A DNA stretch of 64,000 bases from Fragum whitleyi. Taxonomy: Eukaryota > Mollusca > Bivalvia > Cardiida > Cardiidae. Positions 1 to 11,950 of the stretch are shown one piece after another. The notes below the pieces were generated by a model that saw only the letters and a program-made list of their open reading frames with translations, searched no databases and was not told the DNA's origin. The stretch is from assembly GCA_948146395.1 (NCBI GenBank), contig OX411548.1, positions 65,119,020 to 65,183,019 of the forward strand, given 5' to 3'. Within the stretch, counting starts at the first letter, position 1. Each line of letters opens with the position of its first letter. Position numbers and translations under genes: made by a program.

Positions 1-1327
1 CAAATTAGCAAATTCCTTTGAAAAATTGCGGTGATGAGCCATTAAGAAAATGATAAATTTCCAAAGCTCCCCAAGGGCCGCCGCTTCGTCAGTCCATCCG
101 TCCGTCAATTTCCGTTCGTCTGGAGTGATTTCTCCATAACCCTTGGGCGAAATTTTATGAAACCTTTCGTGTGAAATTCCTAAGATATGATGCGGATGGG
201 TTTTTATTTCCTTTTTTCTTTTTAATTTGATCCCTCGTCACGGAAAAAACTTAATGAAGAAATAAGTTTTCCTCGGGAAAGCCTCGTCATGATAAATTCT
301 CCCAACCTCGACCAAATAACTTTGTTATTTCAAGACACTAACATGTTATTCTCTATATATAAATTTAACATTATAAGGCAAGAGAACAATTTTCAAATTC
401 AGTCATCAATCATAGATAATGCACCTGATGTATTCGTCAACCCGGAAATGATTCTTCCATTAGCCAGATCCCATTAAAGTCTAAATAGCCGTTTAAGGTG
501 ACATGCGAACAAAAAGGTAGCTAAAAATTCGGTGTTGGGTGCGAAATAATATTTATTGAAAATTTTCGAAAATCAGCATTCCTGGAGAATTTTTTGTATT
601 GCATTTTATAACAATAGAGAATAATGTTTAAGGGCGACCAGTACATCATAACATTAGCTTATTTACACTGACTCAGAGGTAATAAGGTTTTAGTCTCCAA
701 ACGGCCGATAGTGAGTTTTCATTTGCTTATCGTCTAAGTGCTTATCGAAAGTAGGGTATTATGTTTACGTAATTTAACTTTTTTTGGCGGTGTATTTATC
801 AGTGATAATCCAATCGTAATGCATTGATTATTACCGAAAAGCATCTAAAGAATGTGCGTAAAGCGCTTTTAGGATATGATAACCAATTGGAGCCCACATT
901 CCGTGTTTAATGAGAAACGTCAGAAAATCTTTACTTGGTAGACCAACGATCCTTGTTTAGGCAAAATCATGTTTAAAGCCGACTTAATTAAAAAAAAGGA
1001 ACAAATTATAACTACGACTTTAATTATAAAAGAGTTATTAGAATACAAACAAATATCCCGTTCGGAAGTCATAACTATTGACAATGTAATTCAGCCTTTA
1101 ATTTCCTTGTAAAATACCATTCTAGACATTGTTATTAGTTTTTATTGAAAAAATATGAAATGATAGCAAATGAAAATAAGGACCTGAGACGCTCAATAGC
1201 CTATAACGTTTCGAAATTAATGAGTTTTTAACCACTTGTTCCGCGTCAGCTTTTTAAATTCAGGAAGACTGCCATTCAAACGTTCGACTGTCCAAAGGTT
1301 CTTGACCAGATGTTTATCTCATTACTA
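1..1327. other. AT-rich intergenic DNA with a half-palindrome near 266-330
   Basis: No gene is recognisable. Around 266-330 there is a GGGAAAGCC tip followed by TAAATTCTCCCAACCTCGAC. The same sequence recurs at 47965-47990 and, diverged, in the 5067-5207 palindrome, so this is probably half of a fold-back element. The rest shows only short, unsupported open frames. Confidence 0.5.
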
Positions 1328-1596
1328 CAGTTAAGTACAACCATTCCTCTTAACTGCGTTCTCAATCGCTTTCTCAGCGCTCAATTCGCTCATTCCAAAC
1401 CCCCACTCAAACATTCAAAAACGCTCCAAATGACAAATAAATATTGATCAATAACTTCACTCAAAATAGAAATAGCTAGGAAAAAATGGCGATTTCACGA
1501 TTTGAGTGAGAGTTTGGAATGCATGAATGGAGCACTGAGTGATCGATTTAGATGGTTTGGGTTGAGATGAATGTGAATTTCACGATGTTGTTAACT
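1328..1596. repeat. MITE-1 fold-back copy
   Basis: The ends are CAGTTAAGTACA (left) and GATGTTGTTAACT (right), with TA at 1326-1327. The left ~110 bases (Cs and CATT runs such as CTCAGCGCTCAATTC) are the reverse complement of the right ~100 bases (AATGGAGCACTGAGTGATCG). Two copies of the same subterminal region thus face each other. This differs from the standard MITE-1 copy, which has two different halves. Confidence 0.7.
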
Positions 1597-1600
1597 TAAG

Positions 1601-2105
1601 GCGTATTTGCGTCCAACACACACACATCTTGTTTTTTTATGATATTTTATGCGACTACTTCCTTAAGAAGCGATTGGTTTAGGCAATTGGGTCACTTCAT
1701 ACGTATAATAAGAGTTGACATTGTTTTGACTCTTCGAAATTCCATTCTTTAACATAAGAAATCCCTCGATATGAGTGAGTTGATGTATTGGAATAAAAAT
1801 TGATTGAGATTGACTGTGCCTCTTGTTCTATGATTTTTTATTCGGCGCTGGCTGTCAGTATCAAGATAATTTTACGGTTGGGCGCATTGGGGTCCAACAA
1901 AATCATATTGTTTATTGTTGATATGGCATTTTATGCGACCATTTCTTTAAGCGATCGTTTAAGGCAAAAAGGTCACTTCTTACGTTTGATAAGAGTTGAC
2001 ATTGTTTTGACTCTACGAAATTCCCTACTTTGACATAAGAAATCCCTCGATATGAGATGATATATTGGAATAAAAATTGGTTTGGAGAGACTGTTCTCTC
2101 GTTTT
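1601..2105. repeat. Two direct copies of a ~225-bp repeat, 281 bp apart
   Basis: 1601-1826 and 1882-2105 align along their length. Shared stretches include AAGAGTTGACATTGTTTTGA, CATAAGAAATCCCTCGATAT and GGAATAAAAATTG. Both contain a GCGAC...TTAAG motif similar to the GCGACCA repeats at 49828-50045, so a related inverted-repeat element may be the source. Confidence 0.65.
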
Positions 2106-2737
2106 TTTTTAATTAAGTACATTGTGGGATGTTTATAGGTAATGTGCTGTCACAATATCCCATAAGAACCATTTGAGGATCCAGAGGGGGTTGGGGTGGG
2201 GTTGGGGTTCGAACAAACACTCTCTGTATTCAAATAACTTCATTGCATTGGATAAAATAGATCAAATCTATGCTCAAGAACAGCAACCCCATTTTTGTAG
2301 TGTTCGAATCACAGGAATTTGAAATTCTACAAATAAAATATATAATGTACGAAATTTGAGCAATTAGATATAGATAGGGATACTATGGGACTATGCTCGA
2401 CTGATTCTAGGCCGACATCGAACCCTCTTTTAAAGAAACCCTGGATCCGTCGCTGAGAACAGACCTTTAAAAAGACGAGGCACGAGGTATGCTTTGACAC
2501 ATAAAGAGCGATTTTAAAAACGCAATGCCTGAAAAATACTTAAATTGAAAGAATAAATTTTTGTCCTTATGACATTCTTGATTCAGGACAGTCATTTCAA
2601 AATGAGATATTTGATTTATTTTAACACTTCTTGACATAGTTATCGTAAAGTATCCTGCCCACTTGTGAATAAATGTGTATTTGAAGTAAAACAACCGTGA
2701 AAATTGCAACGACGAAGACTTTTGAACAGCAGATTGC
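2106..2737. other. Intergenic DNA, no feature recognised
   Basis: AT-rich sequence with a short G-rich run near 2185-2205. No coding frame or inverted repeat could be supported. Confidence 0.5.
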
Positions 2738-3122
2738 TATAAATGATTTGGAATGAAATCGAATGAATGTGCGGAGCGAGTTTTTAGTGAAGTTCAAGGG
2801 AGGTAGTCCAATATCACTAATTTAATATCACAAAATTAGCGGTATGCATTACCTCCCTTTAATAAAATACGCATACGGGTTCTATGAAACGCTTTCTATG
2901 CTTTCACGATCCCTTCATGCGCTTACAAAGTTCAATTATGACAGTGAAATCTTGGATTTATATACTGATTTTTAATTTGAATGTAGTTGTTGATCATTAC
3001 AACTTTTTGAGCGTTTATGAATGGTTTGAATGAGTGTTTGAAATGAATGCATGGAGCGCTGAGTGATCGATTATGAATGGTTTTGATCGGAATTGATGTC
3101 AATTTCACGATGTAAGTGACTG
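2738..3122 (+). repeat. MITE-1 copy, left end lost
   Basis: The order is left-half sequence (TTTGGAATGAAATCGAATG, GGAGCGAG), a GGGAGGTA...TACCTCCC inverted pair around 2800-2860, then the right half (GCATGGAGCGCTGAGTGATCG). It ends TTTCACGATGTAAGTGACTG followed by TA. The left terminal repeat is not recognisable. Confidence 0.7.
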
Positions 3123-3555
3123 TAAAATGAGCTATTTTTAAACAAAATCCCATGACAGATCCTATATATAAGGTACATGTACGCAAGAGGTGGTGAATGA
3201 GCAAATGCCCTAAGAGATGGTGTTCCAGGGCAGTAAACCCAAATATTAATGAGATAAAGAGAGTATTTGTTGAAGTCGTTCATGTATGAAACTAAAAAGT
3301 TTAAACCTAATCACACCGTAGCGTATTCAAACATAAGTGTGATAAGGTTTATAGTTTCCTACAGCCTCGTAATCGATTCTCTTCATTTCTTATAATTTTA
3401 TGAAAAGAAACAAATATGTAAAGATTTTTTATTGTTTTTGTTCTTGATCAGGACCACGAATTTTCTCTTTTTCGTGTTATCCTGGGTTGGGTGCATATAG
3501 TTGGTATTATCACTCTTTGAGATGCTTGTTTTTTTGGTTTTTTTTTTCAGAAAGA
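3123..3555. other. Intergenic DNA, no feature recognised
   Basis: Nothing beyond short T-rich runs (3528-3548) was seen. Confidence 0.45.
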
Positions 3556-3702
3556 TACATTATTTTCTTACGTATGTATCTTAATATTGTTACTAAATTG
3601 TGATATTTGAATTGAAATTGCATTTTTTATCCTTTTATTGTACTACTCTATTATTGTATGTACTTTTTTTATCGAAATAAATCAATTTATCTATCTATCT
3701 AT
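3556..3702 (+). mobile_element. Probable LINE 3' tail ending in (TATC)n
   Basis: A T-rich stretch ends AAATAAATCAATTTATC followed by three further TATC units (about 3678-3702). The coding LINE at 16383-18412 ends the same way (TTCAATAAAACATC then repeated TATC). The upstream body is not recognisable, so the retroposon assignment rests on the tail alone. Confidence 0.4.
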
Positions 3703-4065
3703 CTTTCCCCAAAATAAGGCAGTTTTTTAAAGGGTACAGCTTTATTTTGTACTTTTAGAAAAATAGCTGTGTACTCAAAATATTTTTATTGAGGAATAAA
3801 CCACTCAAAATGGACGAATCTTGATGGACGCAACTTCAATTGGATTATTTCCAACTGAATTATGCCTCGAAAATGCCATCATTCTCTTATAACACTGTAT
3901 ATTCAGATGTCATGATTTATGATAGATGTGAATAAAGGAAGCGTCAATATTGAGTTGTGACCTTGGATAATATCGTATTTTGGTCAATGATAATGAAAAG
4001 CTCTTGGTCAAAACAGACGTCAATCTAATGAATGAAACAGGTCATATACCGTAGGGTTACTGAAT
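3703..4065. other. Intergenic DNA, no feature recognised
   Basis: No open frame, inverted repeat or family match could be supported. Confidence 0.45.
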
Positions 4066-4069
4066 TTAA

Positions 4070-4290
4070 CTCTTTCCTGTTTAACACAATTTTGGGCCTG
4101 TCCAAATTCAAAGGTTTTGCAGACGAAAATTTAAAGTGGATTTAATTTGAAAAATAACCATTCAGTAGGTTAGAAAATAGTGTGGAAAAAGAAGAAATTG
4201 CTTGTCAGAAGCAATTTCTTCTTTTTTCACAATGTTTTCTAAATCGTAAAATCACAGGCACGTAAAAATCAGGGTTTAAACAGCAAAGGG
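4070..4290 (-). repeat. piggyBac-like MITE, copy 1 (221 bp)
   Basis: The element is flanked by TTAA on both sides (4066-4069 and 4291-4294). Its ends are CTCTTTCCTGTTTAA (left) and the complement of CCCTTTGCTGTTTAA (right). TTAA target sites and C-rich CCCTTT-type ends are hallmarks of piggyBac transposons. A central hairpin GAAGAAATTGCTT...AAGCAATTTCTTC lies at about 4190-4232. It is the reverse complement of the element at 15981-16201 and has exactly the same length. It has no coding capacity. Confidence 0.8.
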
Positions 4291-4294
4291 TTAA

Positions 4295-5066
4295 GAATGT
4301 TATTCTATCTAAGGATATATATGTTATTGTTGGCGCTCTTTATGTTGACTTCCCTTTCACTATCATCCGCAATTTTGAAAATCTGCTTTTTTTTCAACAT
4401 TATCAGTCCCTATCTTTTTTAATAAAAAAAACATCTCTCGTAAGAATGGTTTTGAATGTATGTTTTAACTTGGTAGGTAGCCATTATTATATAAATTAAT
4501 AAATATTGCTATTACATGTCCATATTTCGTGAGAAGGGAATATATATATAAAAAGAGAGAGAAATTAAGAGAACCCAGATGGTCCTTAGACTCTTGCCTG
4601 AGCTGCAACTCAAGCATTCATCTACAAGGCCCCCTTGAAGGTATATTTTTGAGAGCAGCTTCAACATAGGGTTCTCGTATTTGACAACATGGACAACATT
4701 TTGAATTCATTCTTTCTTCATGTTGAGCCAAATCGAACAGTCATTTACATAAAAATAAAGAAAAAAAATATCAAATGACTACACGTATGTTTAAATGTTG
4801 CAAATTCAATGTGGCCGTTTTGAACTTTGGTTCAGTGTATACGTGTTAAATTCCACGTTTTCTCAATTAACATTTCAAGTTTATACGGATATCGGTGTTT
4901 ATCTTATAACTAAACAAATATCCATGTGAAAACATCCCATATGATATTTTCTATGATATCGCACGGATATCTTTAGAACAATGACATAATGCGGTTATTT
5001 TTAGAAACTTGCATTTCTGTTAGAAACAACGACGAAAACAAGGCAATAGGAGGTTATAAGATAACT
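4295..5066. other. Intergenic DNA, no gene recognised
   Basis: Contains AT-microsatellite patches (about 4540-4556). A weak inverted pair GAGAACCC / GGGTTCTC at about 4570-4676 may bound a small decayed element. No coding sequence is supported. Confidence 0.4.
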
Positions 5067-5207
5067 ATAATACGTACTTAGTGATATGTATGAAAAAATA
5101 TCTAACTCGGTTGTAGGAATTAGTAATTTTCTCGGAAGAGCCCCGACAATTATCAATTCCCCCAACCTCGTTAGAATTTTGTATACAAAACACTAAGTAC
5201 GTATTAT
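5067..5207. repeat. 141-bp full-length palindromic element
   Basis: The terminal 17 bases, ATAATACGTACTTAGTG and its exact complement, match perfectly. The similarity continues inward with a few mismatches (CTAAC...GTTAG; GGTTG...CAACC; GGAATT...AATTCC) to a CG-rich tip, CTCGGAAGAGCCCCG. The whole element can fold into one hairpin. The inner part shares CAATTCCCCCAACCTCG with the partial copies near 300 and 47970. Confidence 0.8.
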
Positions 5208-6469
5208 ATACATGTATTTTCAAAATACAGAAAACAGCGGAGATAGCGATTAAAATGGGAATAGTAACTGTCTCTATGGTAACATATAAATGCTAAAATC
5301 GCACGATTATAAAGCAATTCTACGTGTGATGCGTTAGCATAGTAAGATTGCTTAAAAGAGACATTTTTCTGCATTCTTAGTAATCAATCCAAAACAAACC
5401 AGGTTAATATTGTAGCTGCACGAAATTCCGTAGACTGGTAAACATGTTTCTTGTCAAATATGTCTAGAAATACAGACTTGTCATGAAATAATACGATTAA
5501 CAATCAATAACGAAAGGACAAGTTAATGGTCAGAAATTATTACTCTTTCAGCCATTCCAGACGATTTCATGTGATATTTTATGGAAAGTATTTACCAAAC
5601 TGCATGTAGCTAATTCTACAGGCATTATCACCATGTCCCTAAGGGACATTGCATTCACTGATTTTTCAAATTAAACAATCTTCATTTATGCTTTTCGGTG
5701 GGTTATTGAGAAATACCGGTAAGTTACCCTTTGAAAAACTCACCAACTAACCAGCGAAATTATGAAAAACTTATACCCCGCTTTCGTTCATTCCACCCTA
5801 TCGGACGTCATCTAAACAGAGTCAAATAAGTGACGTCATCATTAACATTGCATAGCAATTACGTGCAAAATTACGCGCTTGAAGAAAATGTGTCCTTAAG
5901 TATTCACATTTTGTCTCATTTTTGCATTAAAGAATAGAATGTAAGATCGATTAATATTTCATTTCCGAACAACAAAATCTATATCCACTCGTGGAAATAT
6001 AGCTTTTTTGTTAACTCAATGAAATATAAATCGATGTTACACTGAAACAAACGATTATCCTCAATATCTTTCAAAACCACAGTGTACAACCTCATCTGAC
6101 ATTGTACATGGCAAAAACGAATTATAAAAAACAATGGTAACAGCCACTTGTTTTTTGCATCATCGTCAATTAATTTGGATTCATTGAAATGATCAGATGA
6201 CATTAGTAAAATATTATCGAACAGTAGGATAGAGGGATGACCTGTTTGCCTTGGGGTTTACATTTTTTCCCCTTTCGCAAAACTCAATCTTTGGTATAAT
6301 GTATGAACAAATAAGAATTCTTTGTTATCTATAGAATACACCATTGTTAATAAATGACGTGTATACGCCTATCTAACAAGAAACCGGGTTGCGAAACAAA
6401 AACAAAAAGAATACACGACACGCTCACACACAAAAACAACATCAAACAACAGCAACAAAAACAAACAAC
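5208..6469. other. Intergenic DNA, no gene recognised
   Basis: AT-rich. One exact TGACGTCA (CRE-type) palindrome lies at 5831-5838. The open frames here are short and have no recognisable motif. Confidence 0.45.
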
Positions 6470-6555
6470 CAAACAAACAGCCCCCCCGCCCTCCCCCCCC
6501 CAAAAAAATAAAAATAAAAATAAGAAAAACAAACAAACAAACAAAAAAACCCTAT
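6470..6555. repeat. Low-complexity C-run and A-rich (AAAAT/AAAC)n tract
   Basis: Runs of C (6480-6502) are followed by repeated AAAAATA and CAAACAAA units. The low-complexity open frames on both strands here come from this composition and are not genes. Confidence 0.85.
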
Positions 6556-6748
6556 GTACATATTTACTTCATCGCGGAGAAACTATATCAACAACTTGCA
6601 TTGTCTGACTTGTTGAATGGGCCTATTGCGAAAGTTTTTTACATATGGAAATTGTTTTTTACGATAGAATCTAGATGAAATCTTTTATATACAACTCGAT
6701 TTCTCAAGGGAGATGACAATCTTGCATAATAGTACAGCTTTGAATCCA

Positions 6749-6913
6749 TTAAGGTAGTGGACCCATAATAGTTCCGCAACATTTTGGACCTCATGAACTT
6801 TCACAGTGTTGACCGATTTTTCCTAATGAAAATCATTAGGAAACCTCGGTATACACTGTTAAAGTTCATTACCTCTGGAACATTGTAGAACTATTACGGG
6901 TTCACTACCTTAA
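6749..6913. repeat. Short TTAAGG palindromic MITE, copy 1
   Basis: Starts TTAAGGTAGTGGACCC and ends GGGTTCACTACCTTAA. The arms pair over most of the 165 bp around a centre ATGAAAATCATTAGGAAA. Three relatives occur at 8766-8915, 8998-9172 and 11578-11742. Non-coding. Confidence 0.8.
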
Positions 6914-8266
6914 AACCGATGCATTGGGTTGAGGATGCTTAAACGTTTGCGAGTGTTTAAAAGTGGTACCCCGCTTGCACGTGAGTACACAAGCTAATCG
7001 GTAACAATTTATTTGTCGTTATATATAATTTGCGATCGTTTTAATCTTGAACGTAGGGCAGGACATACCAGCATAGTCTAATTTGAACTTATTATAAGTT
7101 TTCAAACATTATTGCACAAAATATTTGTTTTCGGGTCGTCAATGGCATACGTTAACGGACAAAAACCGGGCGTTAACGGGAGAAAACGTGGATTTACGCC
7201 CGGCTTTTAATTTAAATATTCTCGGTCTGGGCCTATAGACTTGGCAGTGTCCTTGTCCAACATTTTTAAAGAGTTTAAAGAGCATACCTAAAGACGTTCC
7301 TCTAAATCCCGCGTTAAATTGTGTGACGTCATAAAATTACCAAGCAACGTCGGTATAAACAAGATGGGCGGTAAAATGCATGACGGCATATAAGTAGGTT
7401 TATAACTGGTTTTATTTTATTTTCTATGATTTTTTTACTCCTATCTATCTTTTTTTAATGCAATAATAGCGTCAATTTACGCTTCTTCGTGCGTTAACTT
7501 TTGCAGAGACACTCAAAATGCTTTAACGCCCTCGTGCTTCGCACTCGGTCGTTAACAATTTTTCGGGTCTTTGCAAATGTTAACGCCCTCAAAAACGTGA
7601 ATTAACCCTATATAAATCTGTTTGATTGAAGGCCCTACAAATCTTTAAATAGTATCTATTTGAATTATATATTGTAATCAACATGAAACAAACAGCAGAC
7701 TGTTGAGGAAGACCTAAAGGTCGTAACTACACTCTGTTATTATAACGTCCAAACTGCCTATAAAGGAAAATGATTGAAATGGAATGGCGGAAAAATATTG
7801 GCTTCAACAGTCAGTTCACTATAAAGGGAACATCGCAATAATTAGCTAAGTCATTTTATTTCCTATTTAATTTGATAAATGTTTACTGCGAAATGCTTTT
7901 ACCTTGTCAACCCGATACCAAATTGTTCCCTTCTTTAGCAGAAGGTATAGACGGGGAGCAGCATGCACTTATTTGCATTTTGATCGCAACGTTCGATTTC
8001 TATCAAATTGATTTCTTATAATTTAATTCTAAGAATAAAAAAAAAAAAAAAAGAGAAAAAAGAAGCATATGTATCGTGTGACATTTTTGGACAGGGCAGG
8101 GCGAATCTTAGCCAATACGTTATGTGGCGAATGTAATTTTATTTAGTTGTCTATTTAAAATAGAAGGTTAACTGGTAAATTCTCTAAAAATCTCTACATC
8201 TCAAAAAAATATAGAACTTATATATTATCCGCGCTGTCATGTCAATAAAGAAATAACTATATCTAC
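6914..8266. other. Intergenic DNA with GTTAACG-rich patch
   Basis: Between about 7130 and 7610 the motif GTTAACG (or CGTTAAC) and its variants recur many times in both orientations, with a small CGTGCTTCGCACTCG hairpin. This suggests a decayed inverted-repeat element, but no termini could be fixed. An A-run lies at 8037-8053, and one TGACGTCA at 7324-7331. Confidence 0.4.
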
Positions 8267-8665
8267 GCTTATAATATGACCTACATCTGTGGAGTAAAAT
8301 AACCCCGTTGAATATTTTTGATATTACACGTGTGTTATTACACTAGTTGAATAAATATGCAAATGAGCTCAGAGCGATTAGCAACGCTATTTTGTAACCG
8401 CGAAAATGAGATCATAATGCATATATTGTGACGTCAGTTTCAAGCGGCGTTATAAGTTTGGCGGAAAATTGAAATGTTGAATCTGACGATTTTTCGCAAA
8501 AAATCGGGTCATATTATAAATAGAATATAAAATTTGTGCTCATAGAATACAGAATTTATTAAACTTGTCATCTATAAATAGATAAAAACTCGGCGGAGCC
8601 TCGGTTTTATCTGTTTATAGATGACTCGTTTAATAAATTCGGTATTCCATGACCTCTAATTCATT
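8267..8665 (+). repeat. Composite inverted-repeat element FB-2, short form, copy 1
   Basis: Two parts are visible. 8269-8519 is bounded by TTATAATATGACC and its complement GGTCATATTATAA and contains TGACGTCA at 8429-8436. It is followed by a palindrome (about 8545-8652) with arms ATAAAAACTCGG and TTTATCTGTTTATAGATGAC around a GGCGGAGCC tip. 14012-14394 is the second short copy. The first part also begins the longer versions at 18832 and 26975. Confidence 0.7.
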
Positions 8666-8765
8666 ATCCTCTATGAAACTATCGTCAATCGTTTTTTTAA
8701 TGACAGCAGCGATCTATTAATTGTAGATGACAAAAAACGTAAGAACGTAAGAAAATGTGCAAATG

Positions 8766-8915
8766 AAGGTAGTGGACCCGTAAAAGTTCCGCAACTTTTC
8801 GGACAACATATTCATTCACAAGTTAACCGAGGTTTCCTAATGAAAATCATTGTTACATTGTAAGGGTTCATTACTTCATAGATGTTGCAAAACTATAACG
8901 GGTCCACTAACTTAA
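8766..8915. repeat. Short TTAAGG palindromic MITE, copy 2
   Basis: Starts AAGGTAGTGGACCCGTAA and ends ACGGGTCCACTAACTTAA, with the same central TAATGAAAATCATT as copy 1. Part of the right arm is deleted relative to copy 1. Confidence 0.75.
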
Positions 8916-8997
8916 TTGTGCATTTTTGTTACATTTACAACATATGTACATGTACAGTGAGAACATATATAATATTATTAAACTGAATACATTTAGT

Positions 8998-9172
8998 TTA
9001 AGGTAGTGGATCCGTAATGGCTCCGCAAGAATTTGGAACTCAAGATCTTTCACAATGTTAACCAATGAAAAAAAAGGTTTCCAAATAAAATCATTAGGAA
9101 ATCTTGGTCGGCACTGTTAAAGTTCTTGACTTCCGAAACGTTGCAGAACTATTAACGGGTTCACTGCCTTAA
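8998..9172. repeat. Short TTAAGG palindromic MITE, copy 3
   Basis: Starts TTAAGGTAGTGGATCCGTAA and ends ACGGGTTCACTGCCTTAA. It lies only ~80 bp from copy 2. The central arms GGTTTCC and AAATCATTAGGAAA match copy 1. Confidence 0.75.
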
Positions 9173-10326
9173 CCAATTCTTTAAAAGTAACGCAAGAAAC
9201 GCTGTTGAACCCCTCCCCACTCCTTTCCGAGAAATAAAAAAACTTTTTTATAAACATTGAGCAAGAGAGAAGAAACTGCTTGCAAACAGCAATTTATTCA
9301 TTATCCAAAAAATCTATCTGGGAAAAAAACACAAAAAGCAAAATTTTGTGATTCAAACAGCTGAAATTTGTCGTCTGAAACATCTTTCAATTTGATTCTC
9401 ATTGTTTGGATATCGGTCAATTAATAGCCAATGCAGATTATTTTTATTAAAAAAATAAATTTCAATGTCGTTTTACATAAAACCTAGACAGTGAATACTA
9501 CAATATTGGTCAACCATATACAATTTCAAATAGGTGCTTTGTGCGAACTTCCGCATTACGTACATCATTATGATTGCATTACGATACAAATCCCTTATAA
9601 GCAAAACGAACACACAAGGGAGGGAGAAATGATTATGTACGTAATTGTTATCTTCACTTGATTGAAAAGGAATAAGTCTAGTCTATCTAATAATGCGACG
9701 TTTTTTGTAATTTCTTAGCGTTTTTCCAAAACGGCTTGAATGGATTTCTAGTATACAAGTAAAACGAAAATAAATACTACTGCGAAATCGATAGAAACGC
9801 TTACTATAACTCGATTACGTTATTGTGACTTGTAATTATAGTATAGTCCGTTCGATTTCTATACGGACTAACATTTAGCCAAAAAACTCAGAATCGAACC
9901 AATGAATCGAACTAATGAATCGTATCTTTTTCTTGTCATATCATATTTTCTATCCAATACCATAAAGATTTTCAATTATCAGAATTTTTTATCGTAAAAT
10001 AATGATTTTGTCCGTCCGTCTACATGTTAACTCTTTGCCTTTCATACCTTCTTGTGACTGTATTAAACGGAACAGCAAATTGTTATCCAAAAATAGTTCT
10101 AATTTGCAAAGGAGAAGAGTCAAAAGTGTATGATTTCAAGTGATTCGCTTTAGTATAAAATAGAGTATTTTCATAAGATTGATTTTATCGATGATTTTCA
10201 CGTCCTTAGGATATCAAATATGAGTGTATAATCTCTTAGTTCAAGAACAGTTTGACCTGACTATTGAAAATTATTTTACCTATTATCAGATGAACAATAT
10301 ACATGTATTTCCTATAAATAACATAT
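9173..10326. other. Intergenic DNA, no feature recognised
   Basis: AT-rich sequence without a supported coding frame or repeat family. Confidence 0.45.
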
Positions 10327-10408
10327 AATCCATTATTACATGATGGTGCTCCAGTCGCAGTTATATGACTAAATATTTGTTGGAAGTGGCGTTTAACCCC
10401 AATCAAAT
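10327..10408 (+). mobile_element. SINE 3' fragment
   Basis: The stretch contains GGTGCTCCAGTCGCAG, ATATGACTAAATATTTGTTG, GTGGCGTTTAACCCC and then AATCAAA. It aligns with the 3' half of the SINE at 27945-28111 (GGTGCTCCAGCCGCCGCGAT, ATATGACTGAAATAATGTTG). Only the 3' portion is preserved. Confidence 0.65.
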
Positions 10409-10763
10409 AATTTCTTTTTTATTTCGATAGCCGTCGTAAATTTTGAAGCGCCTGAATGGTTCGCTGGGATAAAAATATATTTATAGAACATTTCTAAATT
10501 TTATCAACGGGAAGTTATCATTTTTTTTCAAACGTTCATATCTTTCAAACCTTGCTCATCCCATCCCTTAAATTAATTTCATTCCGAGATTGTCTAAAAG
10601 TAAAATAGATCTAATACAGCCTTTTCTTAACACCTTTCCAGATGTAAGCCTACACTGATCTATAGAAAGAAAACTTCTAATTTTAAGCACTAAACGTATG
10701 AAAGATTGCTGATAATCGAGGGTAACGATGAACTTATATGATCTCATAAGAAACTCTTACAAA

Positions 10764-10987
10764 TGTTATCCGTCTCGCGAAAGACCATCTGGAATAAATA
10801 CTTGAAAAAGAGATTGGTTCTAGAACAGGCCAACCAAATGTCGCATTTCAAAATTTCTTTCATAGGTAGATTGATTTTCTAGATTCAGAAAATTAGTGAA
10901 TTTCGATTCTAGTCAGTCTGCGCATTCTGACAAGGATCGACACTTTACACACTTCCCAGATGGTCCCTTTTCGCGTGACGGGTCACA
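10764..10987. repeat. MITE with CGCGAAA..GACCATCTGG terminal repeats, copy 1
   Basis: The left end CCGTCTCGCGAAAGACCATC and the complement of the right end (CCCGTCACGCGAAAAGGGAC, then CATCTGG) are similar over ~33 bases. The interior has no coding frame. A second copy is at 47051-47220 and an interior fragment at about 13895-13990. Confidence 0.65.
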
Positions 10988-11124
10988 TATATGAAAGAGA
11001 ATGGAACATTAATATGGAAATTGTTTTTTTTAATGATAACATCTTATTACGTTATCTTGTATGTAAATAAAACACTCTAAGGAAATTGCGCTCATATATA
11101 AAATTATGGACAATAAATAGATAT

Positions 11125-11881
11125 AGTTAACAACATCGTGAAATTGACAAGATGAATGATTTTGGAATGATTTATGAATTAAAATTGAATAAGTGTGTGG
11201 AGGTAATCCTATATCGCAAATTTTGTTCAGGATGAACAAAATTAGCGATATTGATACCCCCCCCCCTTATTAAATATGCATACAAGTTCTGTTGATAACT
11301 TCCTATTTCTTCAAGAAACTATTAGACGCTTATAATTTGATAATATCAGTTAAATCGCGATTTTCTCTATCCGATTTTTTTATTTTTTGAATGACGTTAA
11401 TGATTCTATATTTTTAAATAATAATAAATAATAAAATCTTTATTTAATGAAGGTAACACATTAAGAAATTAATCGAAAGACCAATTTCTTATTTTCAATA
11501 TGGCCTTCAAACAACATCAATCCTGGAGCAAACATGCATGCATACATAATCCAAGTATTAACAAAATGGAACACCCTTCAAGGCATTGAATCCGCAACTG
11601 CTCCGCAACATGTCGGAACCCATGATCCCTCACAATGCCTACCGAGGTTTCCAAATGGAAATTATTAGGATACCCCGTTCAACACTGCTCAAGCTCACCG
11701 TCTCCGAGACGACGCGAAACCATCACTGGGCCATTACCTTATAAATATGGTCTCTCAAAATGGGTTTTGGCGTTTTGGAATGGTTTGATTGAGTCTTTGG
11801 AATCAACGAATGGAGCGCTGAGTGAGCGATTTAGAATGGTTTTATTTGAAGCGAATGTCAACTTCTCGATGAAACTTACTG
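11125..11881 (+). repeat. MITE-1 copy split by a ~340-bp insertion
   Basis: 11125-11400 is the left half (AGTTAACAACATCGTGAAAT, the GTTCAGGATGAAC core, and a C-run at about 11259-11267). 11755-11881 is the right half (AATGGAGCGCTGAGTGAGCG, ending CTTACTG then TA). The two halves are separated by unrelated DNA that includes a TTAAGG-type MITE (11578-11742). Confidence 0.65.
11578..11742. repeat. Short TTAAGG palindromic MITE, copy 4 (diverged)
   Basis: Starts TCAAGGCATTGAATCCGCAA and ends CACTGGGCCATTACCTTA. The order of blocks (CTCCGCAACATGTCGGAACC, CCGAGGTTTCC, ATTAGGATACC) follows copies 1-3, with many substitutions. Confidence 0.6.
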
Positions 11882-11883
11882 TA

Positions 11884-11950
11884 TAAAGTAGTATTGTGAG
11901 AATAATACCACCGAATCCATGGTTAGGTGTTCCGGCCAACCTGAGATATA
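11884..11950 (+). mobile_element. SINE internal fragment
   Basis: AATACCACCGAATCCATGGT and TAGGTGTTCCGGCC match AATACCAGGAATCCATTGTT and TAGGTGCTCCAGCC in the SINE at 27945-28111. It is truncated at both ends. Confidence 0.5.

Noticed and set aside
6347..6608. Frames over the C-run and A-rich tract
   Set aside because: Low-complexity artefacts on opposite strands.
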